44,021 nucleotides of DNA from Bacteroidia bacterium (GTDB taxonomy: Bacteria; Bacteroidota; Bacteroidia; Flavobacteriales; Flavobacteriaceae): assembly GCA_030430535.1 (NCBI GenBank), contig JAUIKY010000031.1:1-44021 (forward strand). Direction: 5' to 3'. A program made the translations under genes and the position numbers. A model generated the notes under the pieces. That model made no database searches and was not told the origin of the DNA. It was given only the letters and a program-made list of their open reading frames with translations. Shown in pieces: positions 16,880-25,386 of the stretch (position 1 is its first letter; every line of letters starts with the position of its first letter).

Positions 16880-17698
16880 ATGTCAACATCAAAAAAAGAA
16901 TATAAGCGCATTACCGTAAAAACACTGGTTGATATGAAAGCCAATGGCGAAAAAATATCGATGCTTACGGCTTACGATTACACCATGGCCAAAATAGTTG
17001 ACAGTGCCGGTATTGATGTTATTTTGGTAGGTGACTCGGCCAGTAATGTCATGGCGGGTCATGAAACCACTTTGCCTATTACTTTAGACCAAATGATTTA
17101 CCACGCATCTTCGGTAATTCGGGCAGCAGAACGCAGTTTGGTGGTGGTCGATTTACCTTTTGGTAGTTACCAAAGCGATCCTAAGGAAGCTTTGCGTTCG
17201 GCCATTAGAATTATGAAAGAAAGCGGCGCACATTCGGTTAAATTGGAAGGCGGAAAAGAAATAAAGGATTCCATAAAGCGTATTCTAAATGCCGGAATTC
17301 CTGTGATGGGGCATTTGGGCTTAACCCCGCAGTCTATTTATAAATTCGGAACTTATACCGTTCGTGCCAAAGAAGAAGAGGAAGCCCAACGATTGATTGA
17401 TGACGCCAAAATGCTAGAAAAAGTAGGGTGCTTCGCCATTGTTTTGGAAAAAATACCAGCGGCTTTGGCCAAAGAGGTTTCCGAAAGTGTGAGCATACCA
17501 ATTATTGGAATTGGCGCCGGAAATGATGTTGACGGACAAGTTTTGGTACTACACGATATGTTGGGCATGACCCACGAGTTCCACCCCAGATTTTTACGCC
17601 GTTACCTTAATTTGTACGACGATATGAGCAATGCCATTTCCCAATATGTTGACGATGTAAAATCACGGGATTTCCCAAATGAGGAGGAGCAGTATTAG
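16880..17698 (+). CDS. panB: 3-methyl-2-oxobutanoate hydroxymethyltransferase
   Basis: A 272-residue PanB, which transfers a hydroxymethyl group from methylene-tetrahydrofolate to ketoisovalerate in pantothenate synthesis. Motifs are [29 protein letters not shown] (Mg-binding Asp), [40 protein letters not shown] with the catalytic Glu, and [19 protein letters not shown]. Length matches the family (about 265-280). Cytoplasmic. No panC or panD is next to it; the following gene is an unrelated pseudouridine synthase after a 130-base gap containing a palindromic repeat. Confidence 0.97.
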   Translation: MSTSKKEYKRITVKTLVDMKANGEKISMLTAYDYTMAKIVDSAGIDVILVGDSASNVMAGHETTLPITLDQMIYHASSVIRAAERSLVVVDLPFGSYQSDPKEALRSAIRIMKESGAHSVKLEGGKEIKDSIKRILNAGIPVMGHLGLTPQSIYKFGTYTVRAKEEEEAQRLIDDAKMLEKVGCFAIVLEKIPAALAKEVSESVSIPIIGIGAGNDVDGQVLVLHDMLGMTHEFHPRFLRRYLNLYDDMSNAISQYVDDVKSRDFPNEEEQY

Positions 17699-17740
17699 TG
17701 TTCAAAATCCCAATTGTCAAACCTCAAATTCCAATAAGAC

Positions 17741-17773
17741 TGTCATTGCGAGGAGGAATAACGAAGCAATCTC
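17741..17773. repeat. Short palindromic intergenic repeat
   Basis: TGTCATTGCG at 17741 and GCAATCTC ending at 17773 enclose an A/G-rich loop; ATTGC and GCAAT pair. This resembles the TGTCATTGCGAGG-type dispersed repeat seen in many Bacteroidota genomes. It lies between panB and the pseudouridine synthase gene. Confidence 0.5.
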
Positions 17774-17830
17774 TTAAATTGAATTTATAAACTATAATCA
17801 AACTTAAACCACAAAAATATCCGCGAATTA

Positions 17831-18532
17831 GTGGCCAGCAAAACCCTTTCCCATAAAAACAATCTACAAGTTCTTTACGAAGACAATCACATTATCATCG
17901 TAAACAAACGGGCTGGCGATATTGTTCAAGGTGATAAAACGGGCGACAAACCACTTAGCGATGTGGTTAAGGAATACATTAAAGACAAATACGATAAGCC
18001 AGGCAATGTGTACTTAGGCACCGTACACCGACTGGACCGTCCCACAACCGGACTCGTGGTTTTTGCTAAAACCAGCAAGGCACTGCCACGACTTAACAAG
18101 TTGTTTGTTTCAAAAGACATTAAAAAAACCTACTGGGCCGTTGTAAAAAACCACCCGCCAAAAGAAACCGACACACTTATAAATTGGTTGAAGAAAAACC
18201 CAAAGAACAACAAATCGACCGCGCACACCAAAGAAGTAAAAGACAGCAAAAAAGCCATTCTCCATTATCAATTATTGAAGACATTAGATAATTATTTTCT
18301 ATTGGAAGTGAATTTGGAAACGGGCCGCCACCATCAAATCCGCAGTCAGTTATCAGCCATCGGTTGCCCCATAAAAGGCGATTTAAAATATGGCTTCGAC
18401 CGAAGCAATAAAGACGCCAGTATTCATCTCCACGCAAAACATATAGAGTTCATCCACCCTGTAAAACAAGACCTTATTTCTGTTTCTGCACCCCTGCCAG
18501 ATGATGTTATTTGGAAGGCCTGTTCAGAATAA
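17831..18532 (+). CDS. RluA-family pseudouridine synthase
   Basis: A 233-residue RNA pseudouridine synthase without an S4 domain. It has LYEDNHIIIVNKRAGDIVQ (motif near the N-terminus), the catalytic motif GTVHRLDRPTTGLVVFAKT with Asp in HRLDR (about residue 64), KTYWAVVKNHPP, and ETGRHHQIRSQLSAIGCPI (motif III). It modifies rRNA or tRNA; the site is not deducible. The start is the GTG at 17831: no in-frame ATG precedes the conserved LYEDNH segment, and the length of the leader fits relatives I remember. Confidence 0.92.
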   Translation: MASKTLSHKNNLQVLYEDNHIIIVNKRAGDIVQGDKTGDKPLSDVVKEYIKDKYDKPGNVYLGTVHRLDRPTTGLVVFAKTSKALPRLNKLFVSKDIKKTYWAVVKNHPPKETDTLINWLKKNPKNNKSTAHTKEVKDSKKAILHYQLLKTLDNYFLLEVNLETGRHHQIRSQLSAIGCPIKGDLKYGFDRSNKDASIHLHAKHIEFIHPVKQDLISVSAPLPDDVIWKACSE

Positions 18533-18557
18533 TTTTCTATATTTATAGAAAACTCTT

Positions 18558-19937
18558 TTGATTTCCATTCCAAACATTTTAGCCGCACAAAAAGACTTTT
18601 TTGCTTCACAGAAAACAAAAGAAGTCAACTTTAGAATTGACCTACTCAAAGCATTAAAAACAGAAATAAAAAACAACGAGCAATCTATTTGCGACGCTTT
18701 AAAAAAGGATTTTAAAAAATCGGAATTCGAAACCTTTTTAAGTGAGTTTGGGTTGGTTATTTCAGAACTCAACTTAGCCATAAAAAACCTTAAAACATGG
18801 AGTAAACCCGAACGGGTTAAACCCTCTGTTTTAACCTTTCCGTCATCCGACTACATTTATAAAGAACCTTACGGTAATGTGCTCATCATTGCACCGTGGA
18901 ACTATCCTTTTTTATTGGCCATAGCACCACTGGTCATGGCCATTGCCGCTGGAAACACCGTGGTTTTAAAACCCAGTGAACTCACTCAAAATACTTCAAA
19001 ATTACTCACCAAAATTCTCAGTTCTGTATTTCCAAAAGAAGTCGTTATTTCTATTGAGGGCGATGCCGAAACCGCCACCCAATTACTTGCACAAAAATGG
19101 GATTATATTTTTTTCACCGGAAGTGTTTCCGTGGGGAAAATTGTAGCAAAAGCAGCCGCAAAACATTTAACACCCGTAACTTTGGAATTAGGAGGAAAAT
19201 CTCCTTGTATTATTGACGATTCGGTGAATTTAAAACTTACCGCTAAACGTCTGGTTTGGGGAAAATTTTTAAATGGGGGGCAAACCTGTATTGCTCCCGA
19301 TTATGTGATTATACATTCTAAAATCAAAGCTGAATTCATTGGAATTTTAAAAGTAGAAATCGCAAAAATGTATGGCGAAAATCCAAAAGTATCCCCCGAT
19401 TTTCCACGGATTATCAATCGAAAAAACTTCCAAAGACTCTCTGTGCTTTTAAAAGGTGAATCTGTTGTTTTTGGTGGTGATATTAATGAAAGTGAGCTTT
19501 ATATTTCACCCACAATTATAGATAATCCCAGTTTGAAAAGTCCTGTAATGAGCGCGGAAATATTCGGCCCCATACTTCCTATTCTGAGTTACAATTCAGA
19601 AAAAGATATTGAAAACATCATTTGGAATTTCGAAAAACCTTTAGCGTTTTATGTGTTTTCCAAAAATTCAAAATACATACAAACCACCCTGAAAAAGTAC
19701 AGTTTTGGCGGTGGCGTTATTAACGACACTTTGATTCATTTTGGCAACCAAAAATTACCCTTTGGAGGGGTTGGTTTCAGTGGCATGGGGTGCTATCACG
19801 GTAAACATGGATTCGACACTTTTTCCCATAAAAAATCCATCATAAAACGCGGTACTTGGTTAGACCCCGCCTTAAGGTATCCACCGTACCAAAACAAGCT
19901 AAACTTCGTTAAAAAGATATTTAAACTTTTTAGCTGA
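18558..19937 (+). CDS. Aldehyde dehydrogenase (class 3-like)
   Basis: A 459-residue NAD(P)-dependent aldehyde dehydrogenase of the short ALDH3 type. The coenzyme region contains LIIAPWNYPFLLAIAPLVMAIAAGN and VVLKPSELTQNTS. FFTGSVSVGKIV is the glycine motif, VTLELGGKSPCI carries the general-base Glu, and FLNGGQTCIAPDYV has the nucleophile Cys (about residue 242). The C-terminal KLPFGGVGFSGMGCYHGKHGFDTFSHKKS is typical of ALDH3. An in-frame TAG at 18546-18548 and the lack of an ATG force a non-ATG start; TTG at 18558 is the best choice. It probably oxidises medium or long-chain aldehydes. Confidence 0.93.
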   Translation: MISIPNILAAQKDFFASQKTKEVNFRIDLLKALKTEIKNNEQSICDALKKDFKKSEFETFLSEFGLVISELNLAIKNLKTWSKPERVKPSVLTFPSSDYIYKEPYGNVLIIAPWNYPFLLAIAPLVMAIAAGNTVVLKPSELTQNTSKLLTKILSSVFPKEVVISIEGDAETATQLLAQKWDYIFFTGSVSVGKIVAKAAAKHLTPVTLELGGKSPCIIDDSVNLKLTAKRLVWGKFLNGGQTCIAPDYVIIHSKIKAEFIGILKVEIAKMYGENPKVSPDFPRIINRKNFQRLSVLLKGESVVFGGDINESELYISPTIIDNPSLKSPVMSAEIFGPILPILSYNSEKDIENIIWNFEKPLAFYVFSKNSKYIQTTLKKYSFGGGVINDTLIHFGNQKLPFGGVGFSGMGCYHGKHGFDTFSHKKSIIKRGTWLDPALRYPPYQNKLNFVKKIFKLFS

Positions 19938-19988
19938 TTTTTTGAAAACTTTAAAATTTCTTGAAAACCTTAATCCCTAAAATTTCGA

Positions 19989-19996
19989 TACATTTG
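19989..19996 (+). promoter_or_regulatory. Probable -7 box of gcvT
   Basis: TACATTTG matches TAnnTTTG 25 bases before the gcvT start. The nearest TTG upstream (19961-19963) is slightly far for a -33 element. Confidence 0.4.
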
Positions 19997-20021
19997 CTTT
20001 TCAAATTTTGAATAAGCAACA

Positions 20022-21104
20022 ATGAAAGACACAGCCTTAACCGCAACACACAAAGCCCTTGGCGCAAAAATGGTACCCTTCGCAGGGTTTAACATGCCCG
20101 TACAATACGAGGGCGTAAACATTGAACACGACACCGTGCGGAATGCCGTTGGCGTTTTTGATGTATCGCACATGGGCGAGTTTTTAATTGAAGGCGAACA
20201 CGCCATGGAATTGATTCAAAAAGTATCCAGCAACGATGTTTCAAAACTTACCATTGGAAAGGCACAATACAGCTGTATGCCTAACGAAAACGGCGGAATT
20301 GTTGACGATTTGATTATTTACCGCATTAAAGAAAGCACCTATTTATTGGTGGTTAACGCCAGTAATATTGAAAAAGATTGGAATTGGATTGCATCAAAAA
20401 ATGACCTTGGTGCCACCATGCGCAACTTAAGTGACGATTATTCATTACTCGCCATTCAAGGGCCCAAGGCCGTTGAGGCTATGCAAAGCCTCACGAGTGA
20501 AGATTTATCGGCCATTAAATTTTATAGTTTTGTAGTGGGCGATTTTGCAGGAATTGAGCATGTTATTATTTCGGCAACGGGATACACCGGCAGTGGCGGA
20601 TTCGAAATTTACTGTAAAAACAACGAAGTAAAGCAAATTTGGGACAAGGTTTTTGAAGCCGGAAAAAACTTCGGTATCAAACCCATCGGATTGGCCGCCC
20701 GCGATACCTTACGATTGGAAATGGGGTATTGCCTTTACGGTAATGATATTGACGATACCACCTCGCCCATTGAAGCCGGATTGGGTTGGATTACCAAATT
20801 CACAAAAGATTTTACGAATTCTGAAGCCTTAAAGGCTGAAAAAGAACGTGGCCCAGAACGTAAGCTTATCGCTTTTGAACTGGACGGACGCGGTATTCCC
20901 CGCCAAGGTTACGACATTGTGGACAACAACGGAAAAACCATAGGGAGCGTCACTTCGGGCACTATGTCACCATCCTTGGGCAAAGGTATTGGTTTGGGGT
21001 ATGTGCCTGTCGTTTTCTCGGAAGTAGGCAGCAAAATAAATATCCAAATACGCAAGAAAGCTATACCTGCCACCGTTGTAAAATTACCGTTTTACAAAGG
21101 GTAA
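20022..21104 (+). CDS. gcvT: Glycine cleavage system T protein (aminomethyltransferase)
   Basis: A 360-residue GcvT, which moves the aminomethyl carbon from the H protein to tetrahydrofolate and releases ammonia. Diagnostic segments are [53 protein letters not shown] (conserved Asp), [36 protein letters not shown] and GLGWITKF. The C-terminal barrel contains [10 protein letters not shown] and [21 protein letters not shown]. Length fits the family. The other system genes (gcvH, gcvP) are not in the window, as is usual when gcvT stands alone in Bacteroidota. Confidence 0.98.
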   Translation: MKDTALTATHKALGAKMVPFAGFNMPVQYEGVNIEHDTVRNAVGVFDVSHMGEFLIEGEHAMELIQKVSSNDVSKLTIGKAQYSCMPNENGGIVDDLIIYRIKESTYLLVVNASNIEKDWNWIASKNDLGATMRNLSDDYSLLAIQGPKAVEAMQSLTSEDLSAIKFYSFVVGDFAGIEHVIISATGYTGSGGFEIYCKNNEVKQIWDKVFEAGKNFGIKPIGLAARDTLRLEMGYCLYGNDIDDTTSPIEAGLGWITKFTKDFTNSEALKAEKERGPERKLIAFELDGRGIPRQGYDIVDNNGKTIGSVTSGTMSPSLGKGIGLGYVPVVFSEVGSKINIQIRKKAIPATVVKLPFYKG

Positions 21105-21129
21105 AATACATTTTTCAGTGCGAACGGAT

Positions 21130-21969
21130 ATGGGCAGAAGTGAAAATAACAAACATAGAATTTTAATTATTGGCGCCAGCGGTTTTTTAGGCGGCGCCAT
21201 TTACAAGGAACTCTGCCCCTATTTTAAAACTTACGGCACCTATAATATTAGTAATAGGTCACTCGAAAAGAACCAGCATTTTTTTCAATATAACATTGAA
21301 GAGGACGATATTTATGAAATATTGGATTTGGTTCGCCCCACGATTATTATTTCGGCTTTACGCGGCGATTTTTCAAAACAGGTCTTGATGCATCAGCACC
21401 TGGCCGAATATGTATTTGCCAATAAAGTGAGGTTGTTGTTTTTGTCGTCTGCCAACGTGTTCGATGCCTATTCCAAATACCCAAGCTACGAAGACGACAA
21501 GACCTATAGCAACAGTATTTATGGTCATTTCAAAATAAAAATTGAAAATATGCTGCTGCGGCTGCCCAAAAAACAAGTGGCCATTTTGCGTTTACCCATG
21601 GTTTTTGGAGCACAATCGCCCCGAGTACAAGAGATTGTTCAAAACATAGATGCCAACGAACCCATTGAAATTTTTCCCAATCTAATCATGAATGTAACAA
21701 CCGATTCGAAAGTCACACAGCAAATCCATTATATAATCAATCGGGATAAATACGGTGTGTTCCATCTGGGAAGCAATGATTTGGTGCACCACAACGACTT
21801 CATTAAAGAAATAATAGAAAACCTCGATATAAAAAAGCAACCGATTTTCAAGCAAGTTTATACCACTAACGACGACCGCTATTTGGCCGTTTTGCCCAAA
21901 AACAACAAATTGCCCAACCACCTGCAATTATTGAGTCAAGATATTTTAACCGAATTAAAAATAAGTTGA
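21130..21969 (+). CDS. NAD-dependent sugar epimerase/reductase-like protein
   Basis: A short-chain-dehydrogenase-type protein of about 279 residues, with the NAD-binding motif ILIIGASGFLGGAIYKEL at the N-terminus, IIISALRGDFS, LFLSSANVFDAYSKYPSYEDD and YSNSIYGHFKIKIENMLLR (the Y-x3-K catalytic pair). LRLPMVFGAQSPR and GVFHLGSNDLVHHNDF follow. This is the layout of dTDP-4-dehydrorhamnose reductase and related sugar nucleotide enzymes. Substrate unknown, and no rml genes are adjacent. I chose the ATG at 21130; a GTG at 21118 in the same frame is an alternative. It follows gcvT after 25 bases and is probably co-transcribed. Confidence 0.82.
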   Translation: MGRSENNKHRILIIGASGFLGGAIYKELCPYFKTYGTYNISNRSLEKNQHFFQYNIEEDDIYEILDLVRPTIIISALRGDFSKQVLMHQHLAEYVFANKVRLLFLSSANVFDAYSKYPSYEDDKTYSNSIYGHFKIKIENMLLRLPKKQVAILRLPMVFGAQSPRVQEIVQNIDANEPIEIFPNLIMNVTTDSKVTQQIHYIINRDKYGVFHLGSNDLVHHNDFIKEIIENLDIKKQPIFKQVYTTNDDRYLAVLPKNNKLPNHLQLLSQDILTELKIS

Positions 21970-22014
21970 CTTGAAGTACTTAAATCACTATTTTTAAGAA
22001 AAACATTAAATATT

Positions 22015-22308
22015 ATGAATAAACTTTCAGAACAAGACATAGAAAAAAAATTACTTCGTTTTCCTGACTGGGAGTATTTTGACAATGCCATCCATGCCGA
22101 ATTCGAATTTGAAAATTTTAAAGATTGCTTTAGCGCCATGAGTCGTATTGCTTTTGAGTGCGAAGCTTTAAACCACCACCCTAATTGGAGTAATGTTTAC
22201 AACGTGCTTTCCATTTCGCTATCTACCCATGATGCTGGCGGCGTTACCGATAAAGACTTTAAACTGGCCGAAGCCATTGAAAATATTGTAGAACCCGAAG
22301 ACGAATAA
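22015..22308 (+). CDS. 4a-hydroxytetrahydrobiopterin dehydratase
   Basis: A 97-residue pterin-4a-carbinolamine dehydratase, which recycles the oxidised pterin cofactor of aromatic amino acid hydroxylases. The active-site pattern CEALNHHPNWSNVYN carries the paired His, and LSTHDAGGVTDKDFKLAEAI the third His and conserved Thr-Asp. Length matches the family (about 95-110). It is preceded by a 45-base AT-rich gap after the epimerase gene and followed by yebC with its own promoter. A role with phenylalanine hydroxylase (phhB-like) is inferred; no hydroxylase gene is present here. Confidence 0.93.
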   Translation: MNKLSEQDIEKKLLRFPDWEYFDNAIHAEFEFENFKDCFSAMSRIAFECEALNHHPNWSNVYNVLSISLSTHDAGGVTDKDFKLAEAIENIVEPEDE

Positions 22309-22312
22309 TAGT

Positions 22313-22342
22313 TTGTTTTTGGTCGGTAGATTTTTAAATTTG
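22313..22342 (+). promoter_or_regulatory. Promoter of yebC
   Basis: A TTG (22313-22315) and TAAATTTG (22335-22342) are separated by 19 bases, a full match to the flavobacterial TTG-N(17-23)-TAnnTTTG promoter. It is 54 bases before the yebC start. Confidence 0.6.
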
Positions 22343-22395
22343 CGAAACAATATAATCCGCTCCTTTACAGGGACAGAAGAATAAACATTTTAATT

Positions 22396-23115
22396 ATGGG
22401 AAGAGCTTTTGAATTTAGAAAAGCAAGAAAAATGAAACGTTGGGCAGCCATGAGCAAAGCCTTCACACGTATAGGAAAAGATATTGTAATGGCCGTTAAG
22501 GAAGGCGGCCCCGACCCCGATAGCAATGCGCGTTTAAGAGCCGTTATCCAAAACGCCAAGGCCGTAAACATGCCCAAAGACAATATTGAGCGTGCCATAA
22601 AACGCGCCAGTGATAAAAACCAGGGCGATTATAAAGAAGTTATTTTTGAAGGTTATGCACCGCACGGTATTGCTGTTTTGGTTGAAACGGCCACTGATAA
22701 CAATACCAGAACCGTAGCCAACGTGCGCAGTTATTTTAACAAATGCGATGGTAGTTTAGGCACATCGGGTTCGGTGGTTTTTATGTTCGACCACACCTGC
22801 AATTTTAGAATCAATGCCGAAGGATTGGATCCCGAGGAAATAGAACTGGAATTTATTGATTACGGTGCCGAAGAGGTATTTGCAGACGACGACGGTATTT
22901 TAATCTATGCTCCGTTTGAAAGCTTTGGAGCCATACAAGCCGAATTGGAGAAACGTGGCATAGAAATTTTGTCGTCTGGTTTCGAGCGTATCCCGCAAGT
23001 CACTAAACCATTAACCCCAGAACAAGCTGAAGATGTAGAAAAACTACTGGAAAAACTGGAGGAAGATGACGACGTTCAGAACGTGTACCATACCATGGAA
23101 GAATCGGCGGAATAA
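22396..23115 (+). CDS. yebC: YebC/PmpR family protein (TACO1-like)
   Basis: A 239-residue member of the YebC family. Signature segments are MGRAFEFRKARKMKRWAAM, FTRIGKDIVMAVKEGGPDPDSNARLR, NAKAVNMPKDNIERAIKRA and YEGYAPHGIAVLVE-type sequence (here FEGYAPHGIAVLVETATDN). NVRSYFNKCDGSLGTSGSV follows. The family was first described as transcription regulators and more recently as factors that relieve ribosome stalling; which holds here is not decided by the sequence. Length is normal, cytoplasmic. The promoter is visible just upstream. Confidence 0.95.
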   Translation: MGRAFEFRKARKMKRWAAMSKAFTRIGKDIVMAVKEGGPDPDSNARLRAVIQNAKAVNMPKDNIERAIKRASDKNQGDYKEVIFEGYAPHGIAVLVETATDNNTRTVANVRSYFNKCDGSLGTSGSVVFMFDHTCNFRINAEGLDPEEIELEFIDYGAEEVFADDDGILIYAPFESFGAIQAELEKRGIEILSSGFERIPQVTKPLTPEQAEDVEKLLEKLEEDDDVQNVYHTMEESAE

Positions 23116-23130
23116 ACTATATTCTTACTG

Positions 23131-23252
23131 AGGCTGTTTAAAAGTCGTCATTCCGAACAAAGTGAAGGAATCTTTAAAATTCAGACTATTGATTAGGAGA
23201 TTACTTCGAAATAAAAATTTCTCGTAATGACGTTTGTTTTTTTAAACAGCTT
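23131..23252. repeat. MITE-like palindromic repeat
   Basis: The left end, AGGCTGTTTAAAA followed by GTCGTCATTCCG (23131-23155), is an imperfect inverted copy of the right end, which reads CGTAATGACG and then TTTAAACAGCTT (23223-23252). The interior contains AAGTGAAGGAATCT and AGATTACTTCG. It resembles dispersed GTCATTCCGAA-type repeats of Bacteroidota. Its right arm contains the ATG at 23227 that opens the frame of the next gene. Confidence 0.65.
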
Positions 23253-23286
23253 ATTTTTTATTAAAAAACCATCAAAAAACAAATCT

Positions 23287-24270
23287 GTGGAAAACAATAA
23301 AACAATAAAATGGGGCATTATTGGATGCGGAAACGTTACCGAGGTAAAAAGTGGACCGCCATACCAATTCACCGATGGTTTTTCAATTGCAGCAGTAATG
23401 CGCAGGAATGAAAAAAAATTGAAAGATTATGCCAAACGCCATAATATTGAAACCGTTTACACAGATGCCGAAGCCTTAATAAACGACAATAACGTCGATG
23501 CCGTTTACATTGCCACTCCGCCCGATACGCATAAAAAATACGCATTAAAAGTAGCCGAAGCCGGTAAGCCCTGCTGTATTGAAAAACCCTTAACACCTAG
23601 CTACACAGAAAGTTTGGAGATTGTTGAAGCCTTTAAAAATAAAGGATTACCCTTATTCGTTGCTTATTATCGACGGTCGTTGCCCCGGTTTTTAAAAGTG
23701 AAAGAATGGCTGGATGCTGGATTAATTGGCGAGGTACGACACATCAATTCGCATTTAAGCAAACCGGCCAGTGAAACCGATTTATCAAAAACTTACAACT
23801 GGCGTACCGACGCCAACATTGCTCCTGCTGGATATTTTGATGATTTAGCCAGCCATAGCCTGGATTTGTTCGCTTTCTTTTTAGGAGATTTTAAAGAGGC
23901 CAAAGGCATCAGTTTAAACCAACAAAACCTGTATTCAGCCAAAGATGCTGTTACCGCTTCTTGGTTACACGAGTCTGGGGTAACGGGTTCGGGTGTTTGG
24001 AATTTTGGTTGCAACGACCATTTGGATAAAACCACTATCTACGGTAGCAAAGGCACGATTGAATTTTCGGTTTTCCATGAAAATCCTATTATTTTAAAAA
24101 GCGATTCCAAAACCGAAGAATTGTTTATTGAAAACCCCAAACACATTCAGCAACACCACGTTGAAAACCTGCGTAACGATTTAATTTTAAATAAAATCAA
24201 ACATCCCTCAACGGGCGAAACGGCATTGCATACCAGTTGGGTGATGGATAAAATTCTTGGTAATATTTAA
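23287..24270 (+). CDS. Gfo/Idh/MocA family oxidoreductase
   Basis: An NAD(P)-dependent sugar or cyclitol dehydrogenase of about 327 residues. The Rossmann motif is KWGIIGCGNVTEVKSGP, followed by VDAVYIATPPDTHKKYAL and GKPCCIEKPLTPSYTES, the EKP motif with its catalytic Lys. The C-terminal domain has VAYYRRSLPRF, WRTDANIAPAGYFDDLASHSLDLF with the conserved D-x3-H pair, and GSKGTIEFSVF. I start it at the GTG at 23287 (VENNKTIKWG), because the ATG at 23227 lies in the arm of a palindromic repeat and adds a hydrophobic leader (MTFVFLNSLFFIKK) unusual for this cytosolic family. Substrate unknown. Confidence 0.9.
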   Translation: MENNKTIKWGIIGCGNVTEVKSGPPYQFTDGFSIAAVMRRNEKKLKDYAKRHNIETVYTDAEALINDNNVDAVYIATPPDTHKKYALKVAEAGKPCCIEKPLTPSYTESLEIVEAFKNKGLPLFVAYYRRSLPRFLKVKEWLDAGLIGEVRHINSHLSKPASETDLSKTYNWRTDANIAPAGYFDDLASHSLDLFAFFLGDFKEAKGISLNQQNLYSAKDAVTASWLHESGVTGSGVWNFGCNDHLDKTTIYGSKGTIEFSVFHENPIILKSDSKTEELFIENPKHIQQHHVENLRNDLILNKIKHPSTGETALHTSWVMDKILGNI

Positions 24271-24337
24271 CTTGTATAAAAGAAGAAGTTTTCTAAAAAG
24301 ATTAAATTCTTCAAAATTTAGGTTGTTCAATTTTTGA

Positions 24338-24371
24338 GATGCTGAAACAACGCTTCGACTCCGCTCAGCGT
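24338..24371. repeat. Short palindromic intergenic repeat
   Basis: ATGCTGAAACAA is followed by the hairpin ACGCT (24350-24354) and AGCGT (24367-24371) around TCGACTCCGCTC. This resembles the TGCTGAAAC / CTTCGACTCCGCTCAGCGTGAC repeats dispersed in flavobacterial genomes. It lies between the convergent Gfo/Idh/MocA and NYN genes and may help to terminate both. Confidence 0.5.
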
Positions 24372-24397
24372 GACAGTGCGACATAGTGAAAACCGTT

Positions 24398-25141
24398 CTA
24401 CCTAGACTTTACATTTCTAACATAAATCAGCTTAAAGCGCGCATTGGGTTGGTTGCGCTCTTCCAGTTCAAATTGCGGCAACGATTTAAACAGCGGTGTT
24501 AACTTTTGGAAACCAAAATTACGTGAATCAAAATTGGGCTGCTTTTTAATGATTAATGTGCCCACATCACCAAGAAAAGCCCATCCATCATCATCGGCGG
24601 CATCGTCAACCGAGTTTTTCAGTAGTTTGATCACTTTTGGAGTGATATTATACAGATTCGATTTTTTGCGCTGGCGCCCCTTTTCATCTTTATCGTTATC
24701 ATCGCCCCCACCTAAAATTTCCAAATAAATAAATTTATCGCAAGCTACAATAAACGGATCGGGCGTTTTCTTTTCGCCCATACCGTAAACTACCATGCCG
24801 GCTTCGCGCAGCCTAGTGGCCAATTTTGTAAAATCACTATCGGACGACACCAAACAAAAACCATTTACCTTTTCGGAATATAGAATGTCCATGGCATCGA
24901 TAATCATGGCCGAATCGGTGGCATTTTTACCAATCGTGTAACTGTATTGTTGTATGGGGTTTATGGCATGCTCAAGCAGTACTTTTTTCCATTTTGTGAG
25001 GTAGGGTTTGGTCCAATCTCCATAAATCCTTTTTATAGTGGGGGTGCCGTATTTAGTGATTTCTTCCATCATTTCACTGATGTACTTTGACGGGATATTG
25101 TCGCCATCAATCAATACGGCAATTTTAATGTCTTTTATCAT
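24398..25141 (-). CDS. NYN domain protein with OST-HTH/LOTUS domain
   Basis: A 247-residue protein with an N-terminal NYN (PIN-like) nuclease domain: IAVLIDGDNIPSKY (Asp12, Asp14), IGKNATDSAMIIDAMDIL and CLVSSDSDFTKLATRLREAG, which hold the acidic metal-binding residues. An acidic linker (GGGDDNDKDEKGRQRKKS) leads to a C-terminal OST-HTH/LOTUS-like domain (about 165-245: ITPKVIKLLKNSVDDAADDD, WAFLGDVGTLIIKKQPNFDS, NFGFQKLTPLFKSL). The DUF88/LabA-type pairing suggests RNA binding and cleavage. The RNA target is unknown. It is monocistronic, with a terminator between its start and the upstream kdnB-like gene. Confidence 0.9.
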   Translation of the reverse strand: MIKDIKIAVLIDGDNIPSKYISEMMEEITKYGTPTIKRIYGDWTKPYLTKWKKVLLEHAINPIQQYSYTIGKNATDSAMIIDAMDILYSEKVNGFCLVSSDSDFTKLATRLREAGMVVYGMGEKKTPDPFIVACDKFIYLEILGGGDDNDKDEKGRQRKKSNLYNITPKVIKLLKNSVDDAADDDGWAFLGDVGTLIIKKQPNFDSRNFGFQKLTPLFKSLPQFELEERNQPNARFKLIYVRNVKSR

Positions 25142-25219
25142 AATGGTTAAATATACATAAATATAGCGACCAATGCCATTCTTTTGAATTGTTACTTTTT
25201 GAAAATACGAGCATAAAAA

Positions 25220-25249
25220 AAAAGCTACTTCTGTATAAGAGTAGCTTTT
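25220..25249. terminator. Terminator behind the kdnB-like gene
   Basis: AAAAGCTACT (25220-25229) and AGTAGCTTTT (25240-25249) form a perfect 10-bp stem. On the minus strand the stem is followed by a run of T residues, as expected for the end of the kdnB-like transcript. Confidence 0.85.
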
Positions 25250-25386
25250 ATTTTATAACGAGCAAATGTTTCTTTTTAGGGACAAATAATTGTTTACTTT
25301 ATGTTTCATTAACTCACTAATTTAAAAACAAATACCATGCCAAAACCTTGATTTTAACATGTTTGAGCAAACATATTAGTATATCA

